A model generated the notes under the pieces. That model saw only the letters and a list, made by a program, of their open reading frames with translations. It had not been told where the DNA came from and searched no databases. DNA of 64,000 nt from Sphingobacterium wenxiniae (GTDB lineage Bacteria; Bacteroidota; Bacteroidia; Sphingobacteriales; Sphingobacteriaceae): the NCBI RefSeq assembly GCF_900116225.1, contig NZ_FOZZ01000004.1:186001-250000 (forward strand), written 5' to 3'. Made by a program: the position numbers and the translations under genes. Each line of letters begins with the position of its first letter. Positions within the stretch are counted from its first letter, which is position 1. Positions 25,234 through 36,000 of this stretch are shown one piece after another.

Positions 25234-25261
25234 AGGAAAACGGCTAATTTTTTATAAAATA

Positions 25262-25279
25262 AACCACATAGGGACATAG
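25262..25279. repeat. 18-bp direct repeat, copy 2
   Basis: The same AACCACATAGGGACATAG as at 23824-23841, here 20 bp before the carboxylase start and inside its likely leader. Confidence 0.6.
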
Positions 25280-25298
25280 TTATGGTTAAAATAACATT

Positions 25299-26906
25299 AT
25301 GGAAAATCTACTTAAGACGTTAAAAAGCAAATACGAAAAATTACTTCTTGGAGGTGGTTTAAACAAAATAGAAAAGCATAAGGAAAAAGGTAAAATGACC
25401 GCTTGGGAACGAGTCGTTTATCTATTGGATGCAGATAGCCCTTATGTGGAAATAGGATCCTTTGCCGGCGATGGCATGTACGAAGAGCATGGCGGATGCC
25501 CCAATGGAGGTGTAGTTGTTGTTATGGGCTACGTAAGAAACCGATTGTGTATCATTGTTTCCAACGATGCCACGGTTAAGGCCGGGGCTTGGTTTCCTAT
25601 TACGGGCAAGAAGAACTTGCGAGCGCAGGAAATAGCAATGGAAAATCACCTTCCTATCATCTATCTTGTAGATTCTGCAGGCGTATATTTACCCATGCAG
25701 GATGAAATATTTCCCGACAAAGAGCATTTTGGCCGTATATTCCGAAACAATGCCAAGATTTCATCCATGGGTATTCCCCAGATTTCTGCCATCATGGGTT
25801 CCTGTGTCGCAGGTGGTGCTTATTTACCTATTATGTCTGACTATGCCTTAATTGTAGAAGGTACAGGTTCTGTTTTCTTAGCGGGGTCTTATCTGGTAAA
25901 ATCCTCTATCGGCGAGACCATAGACAATGAAACGTTGGGAGGAGCAAGCACACATTGTGAAATATCTGGCGTCACCGACAATAAATACCCAAATGATGAA
26001 AGTTGTCTTGATGCCATCAAGAATATTGTTGACAAGTTTGGTGAAAATGATAAGAACCTTTTTTCTCGCATAACAAGCAAGCAACCCGAATACCCTGTTT
26101 CCCATATCTATAAAAACCTACCGGAAGACCGCCTGAAGCCTTATAATATGGTGGAAATACTGAAAGCTATCGTCGATAAAGATTCTTTGGAAGAATACAA
26201 AAAAGAGTATGGAAAAACCTTGATTTGTGCTTTGGCGCGTATCGATGGTTGGGCGGTAGGTATTGTAGCCAATCAGCGCGAAATGGTAAAAGCCAAAAAA
26301 CCAGGAAATACAACAGAAATGCAGATGGGTGGTGTCATTTATTCAGATTCTGCCGATAAAGCAGCACGTTTTATCATGAACTGTAATCAACAGAAGATAC
26401 CCTTGGTATTTTTTCAAGATGTCACAGGGTTTATGGTCGGTTCGCGGTCTGAGCATGGGGGTATTATCAAGGATGGTGCAAAGATGGTCAATGCTATGGC
26501 AAACTCCGTTGTCCCTAAGTTTACCTTTATTGTAGGAAATAGTTATGGTGCTGGAAATTATGCCATGTGTGGGAAGGCTTATGACCCTCGGTTGATCTAT
26601 TCCTGGCCCACAGCCCAAATGGCAGTAATGAGTGGTGCATCAGCAGGCAAAACTTTACTACAAATACAAGAGGCAGCCTTAAAATCCAAAGGAGTTTCTT
26701 TATCAGAAGAAGAAAAGAAAGATTTACTTTCCAAAATCGAACAACAATATAATAGGCAATTGAGTCCATACTATGCCGCAGCACGCTTATGGGTAGATGG
26801 TGTTATTGATCCAAAAGAAACCCGCAAGATTATTTCTATGGGTATTGAAGCCGCTAACCAAAATCCGGAAAGTCCGAAATATAACGTCGGTGTGATACAG
26901 GTGTAA
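25299..26906 (+). CDS. Acyl-CoA carboxylase beta subunit, methylcrotonyl-CoA type
   Basis: A 535-residue carboxyltransferase subunit, the length of methylcrotonyl-CoA carboxylase beta. LPMQDEIFPDKEHFGRIF near 130 is characteristic of that group. SCVAGGAYLPIMSDYALI near 168, GSVFLAGSYLVKSSIGE near 190 and GNSYGAGNYAMCGKAYDPR near 413 form the acyl-CoA and biotin sites. It moves CO2 from biotin to 3-methylcrotonyl-CoA in leucine breakdown. The biotin-carboxylase/carrier alpha subunit is not nearby, so it must be encoded elsewhere. Propionyl-CoA carboxylase is the main alternative. Confidence 0.88.
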   Translation: MENLLKTLKSKYEKLLLGGGLNKIEKHKEKGKMTAWERVVYLLDADSPYVEIGSFAGDGMYEEHGGCPNGGVVVVMGYVRNRLCIIVSNDATVKAGAWFPITGKKNLRAQEIAMENHLPIIYLVDSAGVYLPMQDEIFPDKEHFGRIFRNNAKISSMGIPQISAIMGSCVAGGAYLPIMSDYALIVEGTGSVFLAGSYLVKSSIGETIDNETLGGASTHCEISGVTDNKYPNDESCLDAIKNIVDKFGENDKNLFSRITSKQPEYPVSHIYKNLPEDRLKPYNMVEILKAIVDKDSLEEYKKEYGKTLICALARIDGWAVGIVANQREMVKAKKPGNTTEMQMGGVIYSDSADKAARFIMNCNQQKIPLVFFQDVTGFMVGSRSEHGGIIKDGAKMVNAMANSVVPKFTFIVGNSYGAGNYAMCGKAYDPRLIYSWPTAQMAVMSGASAGKTLLQIQEAALKSKGVSLSEEEKKDLLSKIEQQYNRQLSPYYAAARLWVDGVIDPKETRKIISMGIEAANQNPESPKYNVGVIQV

Positions 26907-27341
26907 AAGCCTCGTTAAAAACAGCGCGAGGATGGAACATCGATCCATTCTTAAAATAAAACCTATAAGGCTTGTATATAAGCTTGGCACAAATAATCCA
27001 ATAAATATTATAGATTTTCAGAAAAAAATCTATAATATTTATTGCTAATCCTCTATTACTACTTAAATTTTCCATAAAAACAGGTAATATTTTAAAAAAT
27101 ATATGAAAATCATATATTTTTTAAAATCAATTTATATTTCATCAATGTATATATCTTGTTTTAAATATAAAAATATTGAAAAGCACGCTATATTTTAATA
27201 AAATAAATATTAAAACAATATATTTATTATAAATATTTCAATATAAATTTTATTTTGTTAAAAATTTAATATATAATTACGTTATAATTAGAAAATAAAC
27301 AAAAATTATGTGAGTTTTATTAACTATTTAAATCTTAAAGC
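26907..27341. other. AT-rich spacer with a long hairpin
   Basis: A 435-bp gene-free stretch. It contains a 20-bp perfect inverted repeat (arms 26999-27018 and 27025-27044, 6-nt loop) likely ending the carboxylase transcript. This is followed by about 300 bp composed almost wholly of A and T that should carry the promoter of the ATP-grasp operon. No intact coding frame is seen. Confidence 0.6.
26999..27044 (+). terminator. Long AT-rich hairpin after the carboxylase gene
   Basis: The left arm starts CAATAAATATTATAG, and the right arm 27025-27044 is its perfect complement over 20 bp with loop CAGAAA. It is low in GC and has no strong T tract, so termination is plausible but not certain. Confidence 0.5.
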
Positions 27342-28793
27342 ATGGAAAATTTAGCCTTATTTAAGAATTATCTTCATTCACCGAACATTTGGGACGAAAT
27401 GTATGTCCAAAATCATGAAGTAAGGGATTCTTACAAGAGATTATGTAGCTTTCTCGAGAATATACCGCAAGCGCAACTTTCGAGCAAGGAAGAAATGGCT
27501 AAAAGACTTTTCATGAGCCAGGGCGTTACTTTTACGGTTTACTCCAGCGGAGAGGGTATTGAAAAAATATTTCCTTTCGATATCATCCCCCGGATTATTA
27601 CTTCTGCAGAATGGGATTATATCGAGCGGGGAATTAAGCAACGTTTGAAAGCTTTAAATCTTTTCCTGAATGATATCTATTCCAATCAATTTATACTTAA
27701 AGATAAAATTATACCTGTTGATTTAGTGTATTCCTGTCCGCATTATCTTAGGGAAATGCATAATCTACCAGTGCCGCACGAAATATTTGTACATATAGCA
27801 GGAATAGATATCATCCGGGATTATGACGGGACATTCTATGTTCTGGAAGATAATCTTCGTACACCTTCTGGTGTTTCTTACATGTTAGAGAACCGCGAGA
27901 TTACCAAACGTATATTTCCAGATTTTATTCCGCAGAACCTGGTCAGATCTGTGAATCAGTATCCACAATTGCTTTATAAAAACTTAGCAGAATTATCTAC
28001 CAAAAATGGTTCTAAGCCAACAATTGTTATGCTTACACCTGGAATCTATAATTCCGCCTATTATGAACATTCATCACTTGCACGCCTAATGGGTATTGAA
28101 TTGGTGGAGGGGCGTGACCTCGTGGTCGATAATCATCGTGTGTATATGAAAACAACTTCAGGATTACAATCTGTCGATGTTATTTACAGAAGAGTAGATG
28201 ATGAATTTCTTGATCCACTGGTGTTTAAACCAGATAGTCTACTCGGTGTACCTGGCTTAATGTCTGCTTATCGTAAAGGCAATGTAGCTATCGTAAACGC
28301 GCCCGGTAATGGTGTAGCGGATGATAAGGCGACTTATATTTATGTGCCGGATATTATCAAATATTACCTTAACGAGGAACCTATCTTGAAAAATGTTCCA
28401 ACCTATCATCTAGCGGATGAAGAGCAACGAGAATACGTTTTCAAGAACATGGAAAAAATGGTCATAAAAAAGACCAACGAATCTGGGGGGTATGGGATGA
28501 TTATTGGAAATTGTGCCAGCGAAGCGGAGTTGGAGGATTATAAACAAGCTGTTCTACAGAATCCTCGACAGTTTATCGCGCAGCCAATTGTCAGCCTTTC
28601 GACAGTGCCATGTTATATCAATGAGCGTTTGCAGCCTCGCAGGGTAGATTTACGTCCTTTTGCTTTATATGGCCCATCGGGAATTGACATTGTGCCTGGC
28701 GGATTGACCCGGGTAGCGTTGAAGGAAGGTTCGTTAGTAGTCAATTCTTCCCAAGGAGGAGGAAGTAAAGACACTTGGGTACTCAGTGTTTAA
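27342..28793 (+). CDS. Circularly permuted ATP-grasp protein
   Basis: A 483-residue protein of the circularly permuted type 2 ATP-grasp family. Key parts are YDGTFYVLEDNLRTPSGVSYMLENR near 166, GNGVADDKATYIYVPDIIKYYL near 323 and MVIKKTNESGGYGMIIG near 378, which form the split ATP site. ATP-grasp enzymes join a carboxylate to an amine through an acyl phosphate. This group is almost always encoded with an alpha-E protein and a transglutaminase, as here (28-bp and 26-bp gaps), and is thought to build or modify a peptide-like product. Substrate is unknown. Confidence 0.92.
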   Translation: MENLALFKNYLHSPNIWDEMYVQNHEVRDSYKRLCSFLENIPQAQLSSKEEMAKRLFMSQGVTFTVYSSGEGIEKIFPFDIIPRIITSAEWDYIERGIKQRLKALNLFLNDIYSNQFILKDKIIPVDLVYSCPHYLREMHNLPVPHEIFVHIAGIDIIRDYDGTFYVLEDNLRTPSGVSYMLENREITKRIFPDFIPQNLVRSVNQYPQLLYKNLAELSTKNGSKPTIVMLTPGIYNSAYYEHSSLARLMGIELVEGRDLVVDNHRVYMKTTSGLQSVDVIYRRVDDEFLDPLVFKPDSLLGVPGLMSAYRKGNVAIVNAPGNGVADDKATYIYVPDIIKYYLNEEPILKNVPTYHLADEEQREYVFKNMEKMVIKKTNESGGYGMIIGNCASEAELEDYKQAVLQNPRQFIAQPIVSLSTVPCYINERLQPRRVDLRPFALYGPSGIDIVPGGLTRVALKEGSLVVNSSQGGGSKDTWVLSV

Positions 28794-28821
28794 ATCCAAT
28801 TATTAAAAAATAAATTATCGT

Positions 28822-29757
28822 ATGTTAAGTAGAGTAGCCGATTCATTATATTGGATGTCCAGATATATGGAGCGTTCGGATGGTATTTTACGAATGCTAA
28901 AAACAAATTATGCTTATTCGCAGGATGATGGTACGGATTTCAGCTGGAGAGCAGTATTAACTATCTTCAGCGAAAGTTCTGAAGAACAAATCAACCGCAT
29001 CTCGCAAAATAACCGTGAGGTACTGAAATATCTGATCACAGATAAAAGTAACCGAAATTCAGTCATCAATATTGTCTCGAATGCGCGGGAAAATGCCCGT
29101 GCTGTCCAGGATAACGTGACAAAAGAACTTTGGCAGTGCCTAAATGATTATTATCACCTGATCCGTAGCAATGATCTCGAAAATGCCATTCAATATGACG
29201 ACCCTATTTCCGTCATAGATGAGTTGATAAAACAAGGATTATACTATTATGGAACTACGGAAATCACTTTAGCCCGTGATGGAGGATATTATTTTATCAA
29301 TCTTGGAAAGTTTCTGGAAAGGGCAATGCAATCGGTGGATACCCTGGATGTTAAATTGCGTGAGCTGGACTACTGCCTGGATGCGAGTGAAGACCCATCC
29401 TATTGGAAATATCTCCTGCTTTCTATTTCCGGTTACGAGATCTTTCTGAAAAGTTACCGTTCTGCCCTGGAACCTAAAAATGTTATCGACCAAATTATCT
29501 GGAACCACAGTTTTCCGCGCTCGATACTCTATTCCGTAACCCGTTTGAAACAATCTTTCGAGACCATCAAAACAGATAAATCTGCCGAGAGTTACAAAAC
29601 AGTCAGTTTCATGATAGGAAAATTGCATGCACAAATAAAATATACAAATATGGCTGATTTAGAAAGAATTGGATTCAAAAAGTATCTTCAAAGCACGAAA
29701 GAAGCATTAGGAGATATTGGTAATGCCTTAAATCATTATTACTTTGCATTCAAATAA
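28822..29757 (+). CDS. Alpha-E domain protein
   Basis: A 311-residue all-helical protein beginning MLSRVADSLYWMSRYMERSDG, the start of alpha-E family proteins, with conserved ARENARAVQDNVTKELWQCLN near 94 and NLGKFLERAMQSVDTLDVKL near 166. It is soluble, with no signal peptide. The family has no proven activity; its constant partners are the permuted ATP-grasp enzyme upstream and a transglutaminase downstream, with which it forms a tight forward operon. It may be a scaffold or a catalytic partner that transfers an activated group. That is inference from association. Confidence 0.92.
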   Translation: MLSRVADSLYWMSRYMERSDGILRMLKTNYAYSQDDGTDFSWRAVLTIFSESSEEQINRISQNNREVLKYLITDKSNRNSVINIVSNARENARAVQDNVTKELWQCLNDYYHLIRSNDLENAIQYDDPISVIDELIKQGLYYYGTTEITLARDGGYYFINLGKFLERAMQSVDTLDVKLRELDYCLDASEDPSYWKYLLLSISGYEIFLKSYRSALEPKNVIDQIIWNHSFPRSILYSVTRLKQSFETIKTDKSAESYKTVSFMIGKLHAQIKYTNMADLERIGFKKYLQSTKEALGDIGNALNHYYFAFK

Positions 29758-29783
29758 TAAAAAATACTTTCTATATTTCCACA

Positions 29784-30740
29784 ATGGCAAAATTTAATAT
29801 ACAGCATATCACTACGTACACATATGATGAGCCTGTCTATGACAGCGCCAATCAAATTATGCTTTACCCTATAAAAGATGCTTATCAAGAAGTCGTCAGC
29901 CATCGTATAGCTATTACAAACGATCCACTGATAGAAACTTATACGGATTACTACGGCAATCAGGTCGGTACATTTACCAACTACGAAAGTCATAACGAAT
30001 TAAATATATCTTCGTCTTTGGAAGTCCAGGTGAAATCAAAACTGCTTCCGGATGATAAGCTATCTGTTGAAAAACAATGGGAAATAATTGATGGGTTACA
30101 ATACGATATGAGCTACATCAATTTTTTAAAAAAGGAATATTTTGATGCCGAAGATGAGCTTTTAGCTGTAGTTCTGCCAGAAGAACGAAGAAAATCTACA
30201 CCTTATGAAGTAGCGCAATACTTTTGTCATTATGTATTCGAGAATTTCAAGTATATAAAAGGCATTACGAGTGTAGAAACTACCGTAGATGAAATATGGA
30301 AACTCAAATCTGGGGTTTGTCAAGATTTTGCCCATATTTTATTGGTCATGCTAAGGCGGGTGGGTATTCCGGCAAGGTATGTCAGCGGTTATATATGCCC
30401 TAATCAAAATGGTATGCGTGGAGAAGGAGCTACCCATGCATGGGTAGAAACTTTTATACCGGACTATGGCTGGTTAGGATTAGATCCCACGAATAATTGT
30501 ATTGTCCAAAGTAACCATGTGCGATTGGCCGTAGGTCGTAATTTTGTGGATGTAAGTCCGGTAAAAGGAACTTATAAAGGGACTGCTCACCACAAACTGG
30601 AGGTAAAGGTCATCATATCATACGAAAACGACCCAATCCCACAAGAGAATGAAAGTAAAGAAGCGTTAATTGTTAATCCACAGTTTGAAGGCAACTCTTA
30701 TCAACGGTTTAAAGAGATGCAGGAAATGCAGCAGCAATGA
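29784..30740 (+). CDS. Transglutaminase-like cysteine protease family protein
   Basis: A 318-residue protein with an N-terminal beta domain (FNIQHITTYTYDEPVYDSANQIML) and a papain-like transglutaminase core. The catalytic Cys is in SGVCQDFAHILLVMLRRVGIPARYVSGY near 178, the His in GEGATHAWVETFIPDYGWLGLDPTNN near 215, and the Asp in DPTN. There is no signal peptide, so it acts in the cytoplasm. As the third gene of the ATP-grasp/alpha-E operon it probably cleaves or transfers the amide product the ATP-grasp enzyme makes. Family members in other bacteria are annotated only by fold. Confidence 0.92.
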   Translation: MAKFNIQHITTYTYDEPVYDSANQIMLYPIKDAYQEVVSHRIAITNDPLIETYTDYYGNQVGTFTNYESHNELNISSSLEVQVKSKLLPDDKLSVEKQWEIIDGLQYDMSYINFLKKEYFDAEDELLAVVLPEERRKSTPYEVAQYFCHYVFENFKYIKGITSVETTVDEIWKLKSGVCQDFAHILLVMLRRVGIPARYVSGYICPNQNGMRGEGATHAWVETFIPDYGWLGLDPTNNCIVQSNHVRLAVGRNFVDVSPVKGTYKGTAHHKLEVKVIISYENDPIPQENESKEALIVNPQFEGNSYQRFKEMQEMQQQ

Positions 30741-30766
30741 TGAATATTTAAGATAAATTGTATTAC

Positions 30767-32680
30767 TTACACTATATCGTCGTATAGCCTTATATAATCT
30801 GCCAAAGAATCGGGATTACGCATGATATCTTTAGATACTGCTTTTTCTACAGGAAATCCGGAGAAAATCTTCTTTATAGGTATTTCTAATTTTTTACCAC
30901 TTAACGTATAGGGAATATCAGCAACCTTATAAAATAAATCAGGAATATGTCGGGCACTATACTGCTTCCGTAATTCATTTTTCAGAATAGGAATAAGAGA
31001 TTCCAATACAGTTTCACCTTCTAATTGCAGAAACAAAATCATCTTCGATTCGCCTTTTTCGTTGTCTGTAGCAATAACCAAACTATCTTTTACTCCTGCA
31101 ATACCATTGACAACATTATAGATTTCTGCCGTTCCGATACGTATTCCCCCTCTATTTAGTGTGGCGTCCGAACGTCCGTACATCACTATTCCACCCTCAT
31201 TGTTAATGGAAATCCAGTCACCATGGCTCCATACACCTTTACGTTGTGAAAAATAACTATCCTTATATTTTTCATTATCCTTATCTCCCCAAAAATAAAG
31301 CGGCATAGAAGGCATAGGTTGCTTAATAATAAGCTCCCCTACTTCATTAAACACCTCTTGCCCTTGATCATTTACGGCTACAATATCCGAACCTAATGTA
31401 CGGCATTGTATTTCTCCTGCATATACAGGACGATAAGTACATCCAGATAGAAAAGCACTACAGACATCTGTTCCCCCGCTAAGGGATATAATATGCACAT
31501 CGGGAAATTTTTCCTGCAAATTCTCAAAAGTAGTTGCTGGTAAAGGCGACCCCGTAGAACCGATTACTTTTGGTGCATATCCTTCTATTTTTACATCATG
31601 AATCGCCGAAAAATAAGCTGCTCCTCCACCTAAATGATGGACCTTCGCACGTTTGACAAAAGTCCAAAAGTCAAGGTGTTCGTTATAGTGTATCGCACCA
31701 TTAAACAAGCATAATGTAGCTCCGCAAAGCAAAGACGATAAAGCATAATTCCACATCATCCAGCCTGTCGTAGAATACCATAAGAAGTTTTCTTCCTTTT
31801 GTACATTTTGATGAATGGCCAACGCTTTGAAATGCTCCAATAAATTTCCACCTGTACTATGTGTTATAGCTTTAGGCCTGCCTGTAGTTCCCGACGAATA
31901 CAGAATCCATATAGGGTGTGAAAAAGGTACGTGCTCAAATTCTAACTCTTGAAGAGAATAATCAGAGAAAATAGCTTGCCAATCGTCGTTATAGACACTT
32001 ACTGTAGTCTCTATAGTAGTAATTTGGCTTTGCACATATTGTATTGTCTCTACCTTTGAAAATGTTTTTCCATTATATTGATAATCTGTTTCGACAAAAA
32101 GTATTTTAGGTGCTATCTGTTCAAATCGTTCTGCTATACTCTTATCGCCAAAATCTGGAGAACAACAGGACCAAATCGCTCCAAGGGAATTGACCGCTAA
32201 AAAAATAGCTATTGTTTCGACTGTATTATTCAATATCCCTACTACCCTATCTCCTTTTTCAATTCCTTTTGTTTTGAGAAATTGCTGTAGACTGGAAACT
32301 TTGTACTGTAAATTTTCCCAGGTTATTTCATGGTAATTGTTGTTTTCATCCGTATACTTGATAGCTATGTCTGTAGCATTTTTATTCCGAAATATATGCT
32401 CTGCATAACTCAGGGAAATACCTTCAAACCATTTAGCCCTAATAAAATCAGGAGAAGATATATCCCATTGCAATACCTCCTTGTATTGACCGGAATAATC
32501 GATTTTAAAATATTGTAGAATAGCTTCCCAAAAATCACCAGTCTGCGCGATAGACCAAGCATGAAAAGCTGCATAATCTAAAAAACAGCGGTTGTTATGT
32601 TGCTCTACAAACTGTTGAAAATCATAAAGTACTGATGATTTTATATACTGTTCTGAGGGTTTCCAGATAGGCTTTTTCAT
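30767..32680 (-). CDS. Acetoacetate--CoA ligase
   Basis: A 637-residue adenylate-forming enzyme. The AMP-binding motif is ILYSSGTTGRPKAITHS near 260, and GRSDATLNRGGIRIGTAEIYNVV near 510 is a diagnostic C-terminal segment of acetoacetyl-CoA synthetases, with the late Lys in YTLSGKKLEIPIKKIFSG. It makes acetoacetyl-CoA from acetoacetate with ATP and CoA. Acetoacetate is the product of HMG-CoA lyase, so this gene closes the leucine route encoded nearby. It has a single-gene minus-strand layout and starts 323 bp from susC in a divergent spacer. Confidence 0.93.
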   Translation of the reverse strand: MKKPIWKPSEQYIKSSVLYDFQQFVEQHNNRCFLDYAAFHAWSIAQTGDFWEAILQYFKIDYSGQYKEVLQWDISSPDFIRAKWFEGISLSYAEHIFRNKNATDIAIKYTDENNNYHEITWENLQYKVSSLQQFLKTKGIEKGDRVVGILNNTVETIAIFLAVNSLGAIWSCCSPDFGDKSIAERFEQIAPKILFVETDYQYNGKTFSKVETIQYVQSQITTIETTVSVYNDDWQAIFSDYSLQELEFEHVPFSHPIWILYSSGTTGRPKAITHSTGGNLLEHFKALAIHQNVQKEENFLWYSTTGWMMWNYALSSLLCGATLCLFNGAIHYNEHLDFWTFVKRAKVHHLGGGAAYFSAIHDVKIEGYAPKVIGSTGSPLPATTFENLQEKFPDVHIISLSGGTDVCSAFLSGCTYRPVYAGEIQCRTLGSDIVAVNDQGQEVFNEVGELIIKQPMPSMPLYFWGDKDNEKYKDSYFSQRKGVWSHGDWISINNEGGIVMYGRSDATLNRGGIRIGTAEIYNVVNGIAGVKDSLVIATDNEKGESKMILFLQLEGETVLESLIPILKNELRKQYSARHIPDLFYKVADIPYTLSGKKLEIPIKKIFSGFPVEKAVSKDIMRNPDSLADYIRLYDDIV

Positions 32681-33003
32681 CTTGCTTACAAATGATTAAT
32701 AGCCCAATATAAGAAAAAATGATTTTATTCCTTTTCCATTTTTTATCACGAAAGATAGATTAAAAATTTGGTATCGTATAAAACACACTTATTTTCTAGC
32801 CAAAACAGCAAAAAACAACTTAATTTTTATAAAAAAAACATAAAAAAAACTTCTTTTTAACAGTTTTACAAAAAAAATAAATAAAAAAACATATATATTT
32901 TAAATAAAAACTTATTTTTAATATTAAAATTTTAAATATTTACATTTATAATTTTTATTATTGTAATAATTATCGTTTTAACTTTTCAATTTACTAATTA
33001 ACT
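32681..33003. other. Very AT-rich divergent promoter region
   Basis: This 323-bp spacer is over 80 percent A+T, especially 32815-33000. It separates acetoacetate-CoA ligase (minus) from the susC homologue (plus) and must hold both promoters. I see no clear TAnnTTTG box, repeat or small gene. Confidence 0.5.
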
Positions 33004-36000
33004 ATGAAACTTAAACCCTTTTTTCGGGAAAACTACTCCGGTTTCCTAAGTAAAAGAACGAAAACATGGATATTTTCGTCTTTTTTACTCGGAATATCCT
33101 CAGTATCTCTTCCCTATCACGTATCCGCATCGGATATTCCCGTTGTTTTCTCCAAACAACAAATTAATGTGACCGGTAAAATCGTAGATGAATCCAATAA
33201 TCCAATAGATGGTGCATCTATCAAGGTGAAAGGCGGTACAAATTCTACTTCTACCGATGTAAACGGAAATTTTACCATTTCTGCTCCTCCTCAGGGTACA
33301 CTCGTCATCACACACGTATCTTATGAAGCCCGGGAGATTAATATCAACAACCAAGGATCGTTGAATATTGTTCTAAAATCATCCGGTGAGAATCTGGATG
33401 AAGTCGTTGTTATCGGTTATGGAACGGTAAGACGCAGTGAAAATACCGGTTCTATCGCTTCAGTTAAAGGAAAAGATATTGCCGAAAAACCAACCTTGAG
33501 CTTTGAAGGTGCTTTAAGTGGACAAGCTGCCGGTGTGAATATGACAGCTAACGTAGGGAATGTCAATCAAGCTCCTGTATTCAGAATCCGGGGAACAAAC
33601 TCTCTGTCATTAAGTTCCTACCCTTTAATCGTAGTGGACGGTATACCAATGTACACAGAAGATGTCAGCGTAGGTGGAAATGCATCAAACAATCCTTTGG
33701 CTTCTATTAATCCTGCTGATATAGAAAGCATAGACATAGCCAAAGATGCAGCAGCAACGAGTATCTACGGTTCTCGGGCGGCAAATGGCGTTGTTTTTAT
33801 TACTACTAAATCAGGAAAAAGAGGAAAAGCAAAAGTGAATTATGATGCCTATTTCGGTATAAATAAAGCATTTAGATTGGCCGAAGTGCTCAACGCTGAG
33901 CAATATCTGGAAATTAAAAATGAAGGTTTACAAAATGCTGGAACTTATAACGCACAAACAAATTATTATGATTATTCCTTAGACATCAATGGAAACCGGA
34001 TAGATACACGTTGGTATGATTACATTTTCCGTACAGGAAAAGTGAATAATCACAGCGTCAATGTGAGTGGTGCTTCCGAAGCAACCCGTTATTTCTTCAG
34101 TGCAGGTCTAACAAAACAGGATGGTATCATACAAGGCAATGACTTTGATCGTAAAAACATAGCTTACAACCTCGATCATAAGGTAAATAACTGGTTAAAA
34201 GTTGGTTCCAAAGTTAACTATGCGACGAACAAGACACGGGCTATTATGTCATTGGGTACAGGCGTTAATAGTGTCGCTTCCAATTCCAATTCGTACCGCT
34301 TGGGATTCATAACAGCTCCTATCGTTGCTCCATATAATAATGATGGAACATTCAATGTCATCGGTCCGAATGTAGGTATTATGGACAACGCAGGACATTT
34401 AAGATCTACTGCTCGGTTAGGCTATACCAATCCCGTATTATCATTATTGGAAAATGATGATTACACAGGTAATCATTTTTTACAGGGAAATGTATCCGTA
34501 GATATTAACCCTTTACCATGGATCACTTTTCGTTCGATATACGGCATAAACAATATGGAAAGTAAAACATATCGTTATTTCTCCCCTGAAACAAATGAAG
34601 GAATAAGTAGAAATGGTCGTGCAGATGCGATTACAGCAAGCCGGGAGATGACTATCTGGACAAATACATTAACATTGACTCCTAAAATTGCTGATGGCCA
34701 TAAGTTGGATATCTTACTGGGTCATGAAGAGCAAACAACCAAACGGGATGGTTTTGGGTTGATGCGCGGCAATCAATCAGATGATTTGTACCGCAACATT
34801 CAAGGCGGTTTCACAGACCTTTCATTATCGAACACTGAAAACAATATCACAGAGAATTTTTTGGTGTCATTATTTTCAAGATTTCAGTATAATTTACAGG
34901 ATAAATACTTTTTCTCAGGTAATCTGCGTCGTGATCAGTCTTCTGTTTTGGGTACGAACAACAAAGCCGGAACTTTCTGGGGTATCGGCGGTGGTTGGGA
35001 TATTTACAAAGAAAGTTTCTACCAAAACGGCACCATATCCCAAATTTTGCAGAATCTAAAACTCAAAGCAAGTTATGGTAAAGTAGGTAATTTAACCGGG
35101 ATTGGTGATTTCGCCAGCCTATCTACCTATGCTGCCACGCTATATGGTACAACACCGGGATTGTATTTTGCTTCTGCCGGTAATGAAGATCTAAAATGGG
35201 AAACCAGTAAAAAGACAGATGTAGGATTATCTTTTACCGTAGCTAATAAATTTAACTTTGAACTGGCGTATTACAATAACCGTATCGATGGTTTAATCTT
35301 TGGTGTGCCTACTCCTTCATCTGTCGGTATTCCAAACCCATCTTCAGGAAGCCGCAACCAGATTCTGGCTAACGTAGGAGAAATGTATAACCGTGGAGCT
35401 GAATTTACTTTTAATACGTCGCCTATACGAAATGATAATTTCACATGGAATCTAAATTTTAATATTTCTCACAATACGAATAAGGTTCTTTCACTTACAG
35501 ATGGTGTAAATTCCCTAATATCCGATGCTGTTGGTGGCATAGCAGGTATGGCATCCATTACGCAGGTAGGCAGTCCGATAGGTATGATTTATGCCATCCG
35601 AACAGACGGAGTTGATCCACAGACGGGCCGAAGAATATTTATTGATGGTGATGGTCGGCAAGTATTTTTTCAACAAATCCCACCTCCGGGTGGTTACCAA
35701 TGGGAATATGCCGATGGCAGCCAGGCAAGAGCAGTCAATACAGCAGATGACGCGGTACCTTATAGAGCAACTCAACCTAAATTTTTTGGTGGATTTTCCA
35801 ATAATTTCATATACAAAGGCTTCGACTTAGACATGTTATGGACATTCCAATTGGGAGGATATATGTACAATGGTACACAATCCCAGTTAATGGATTACCG
35901 GTTTCAGAATAACCATGTCATGATTTTAGACAGATGGCAGAAACCAGGAGATATTACGGATATACCTCGTGTACAAGATGGAGATATTACTTCCTGGGGT

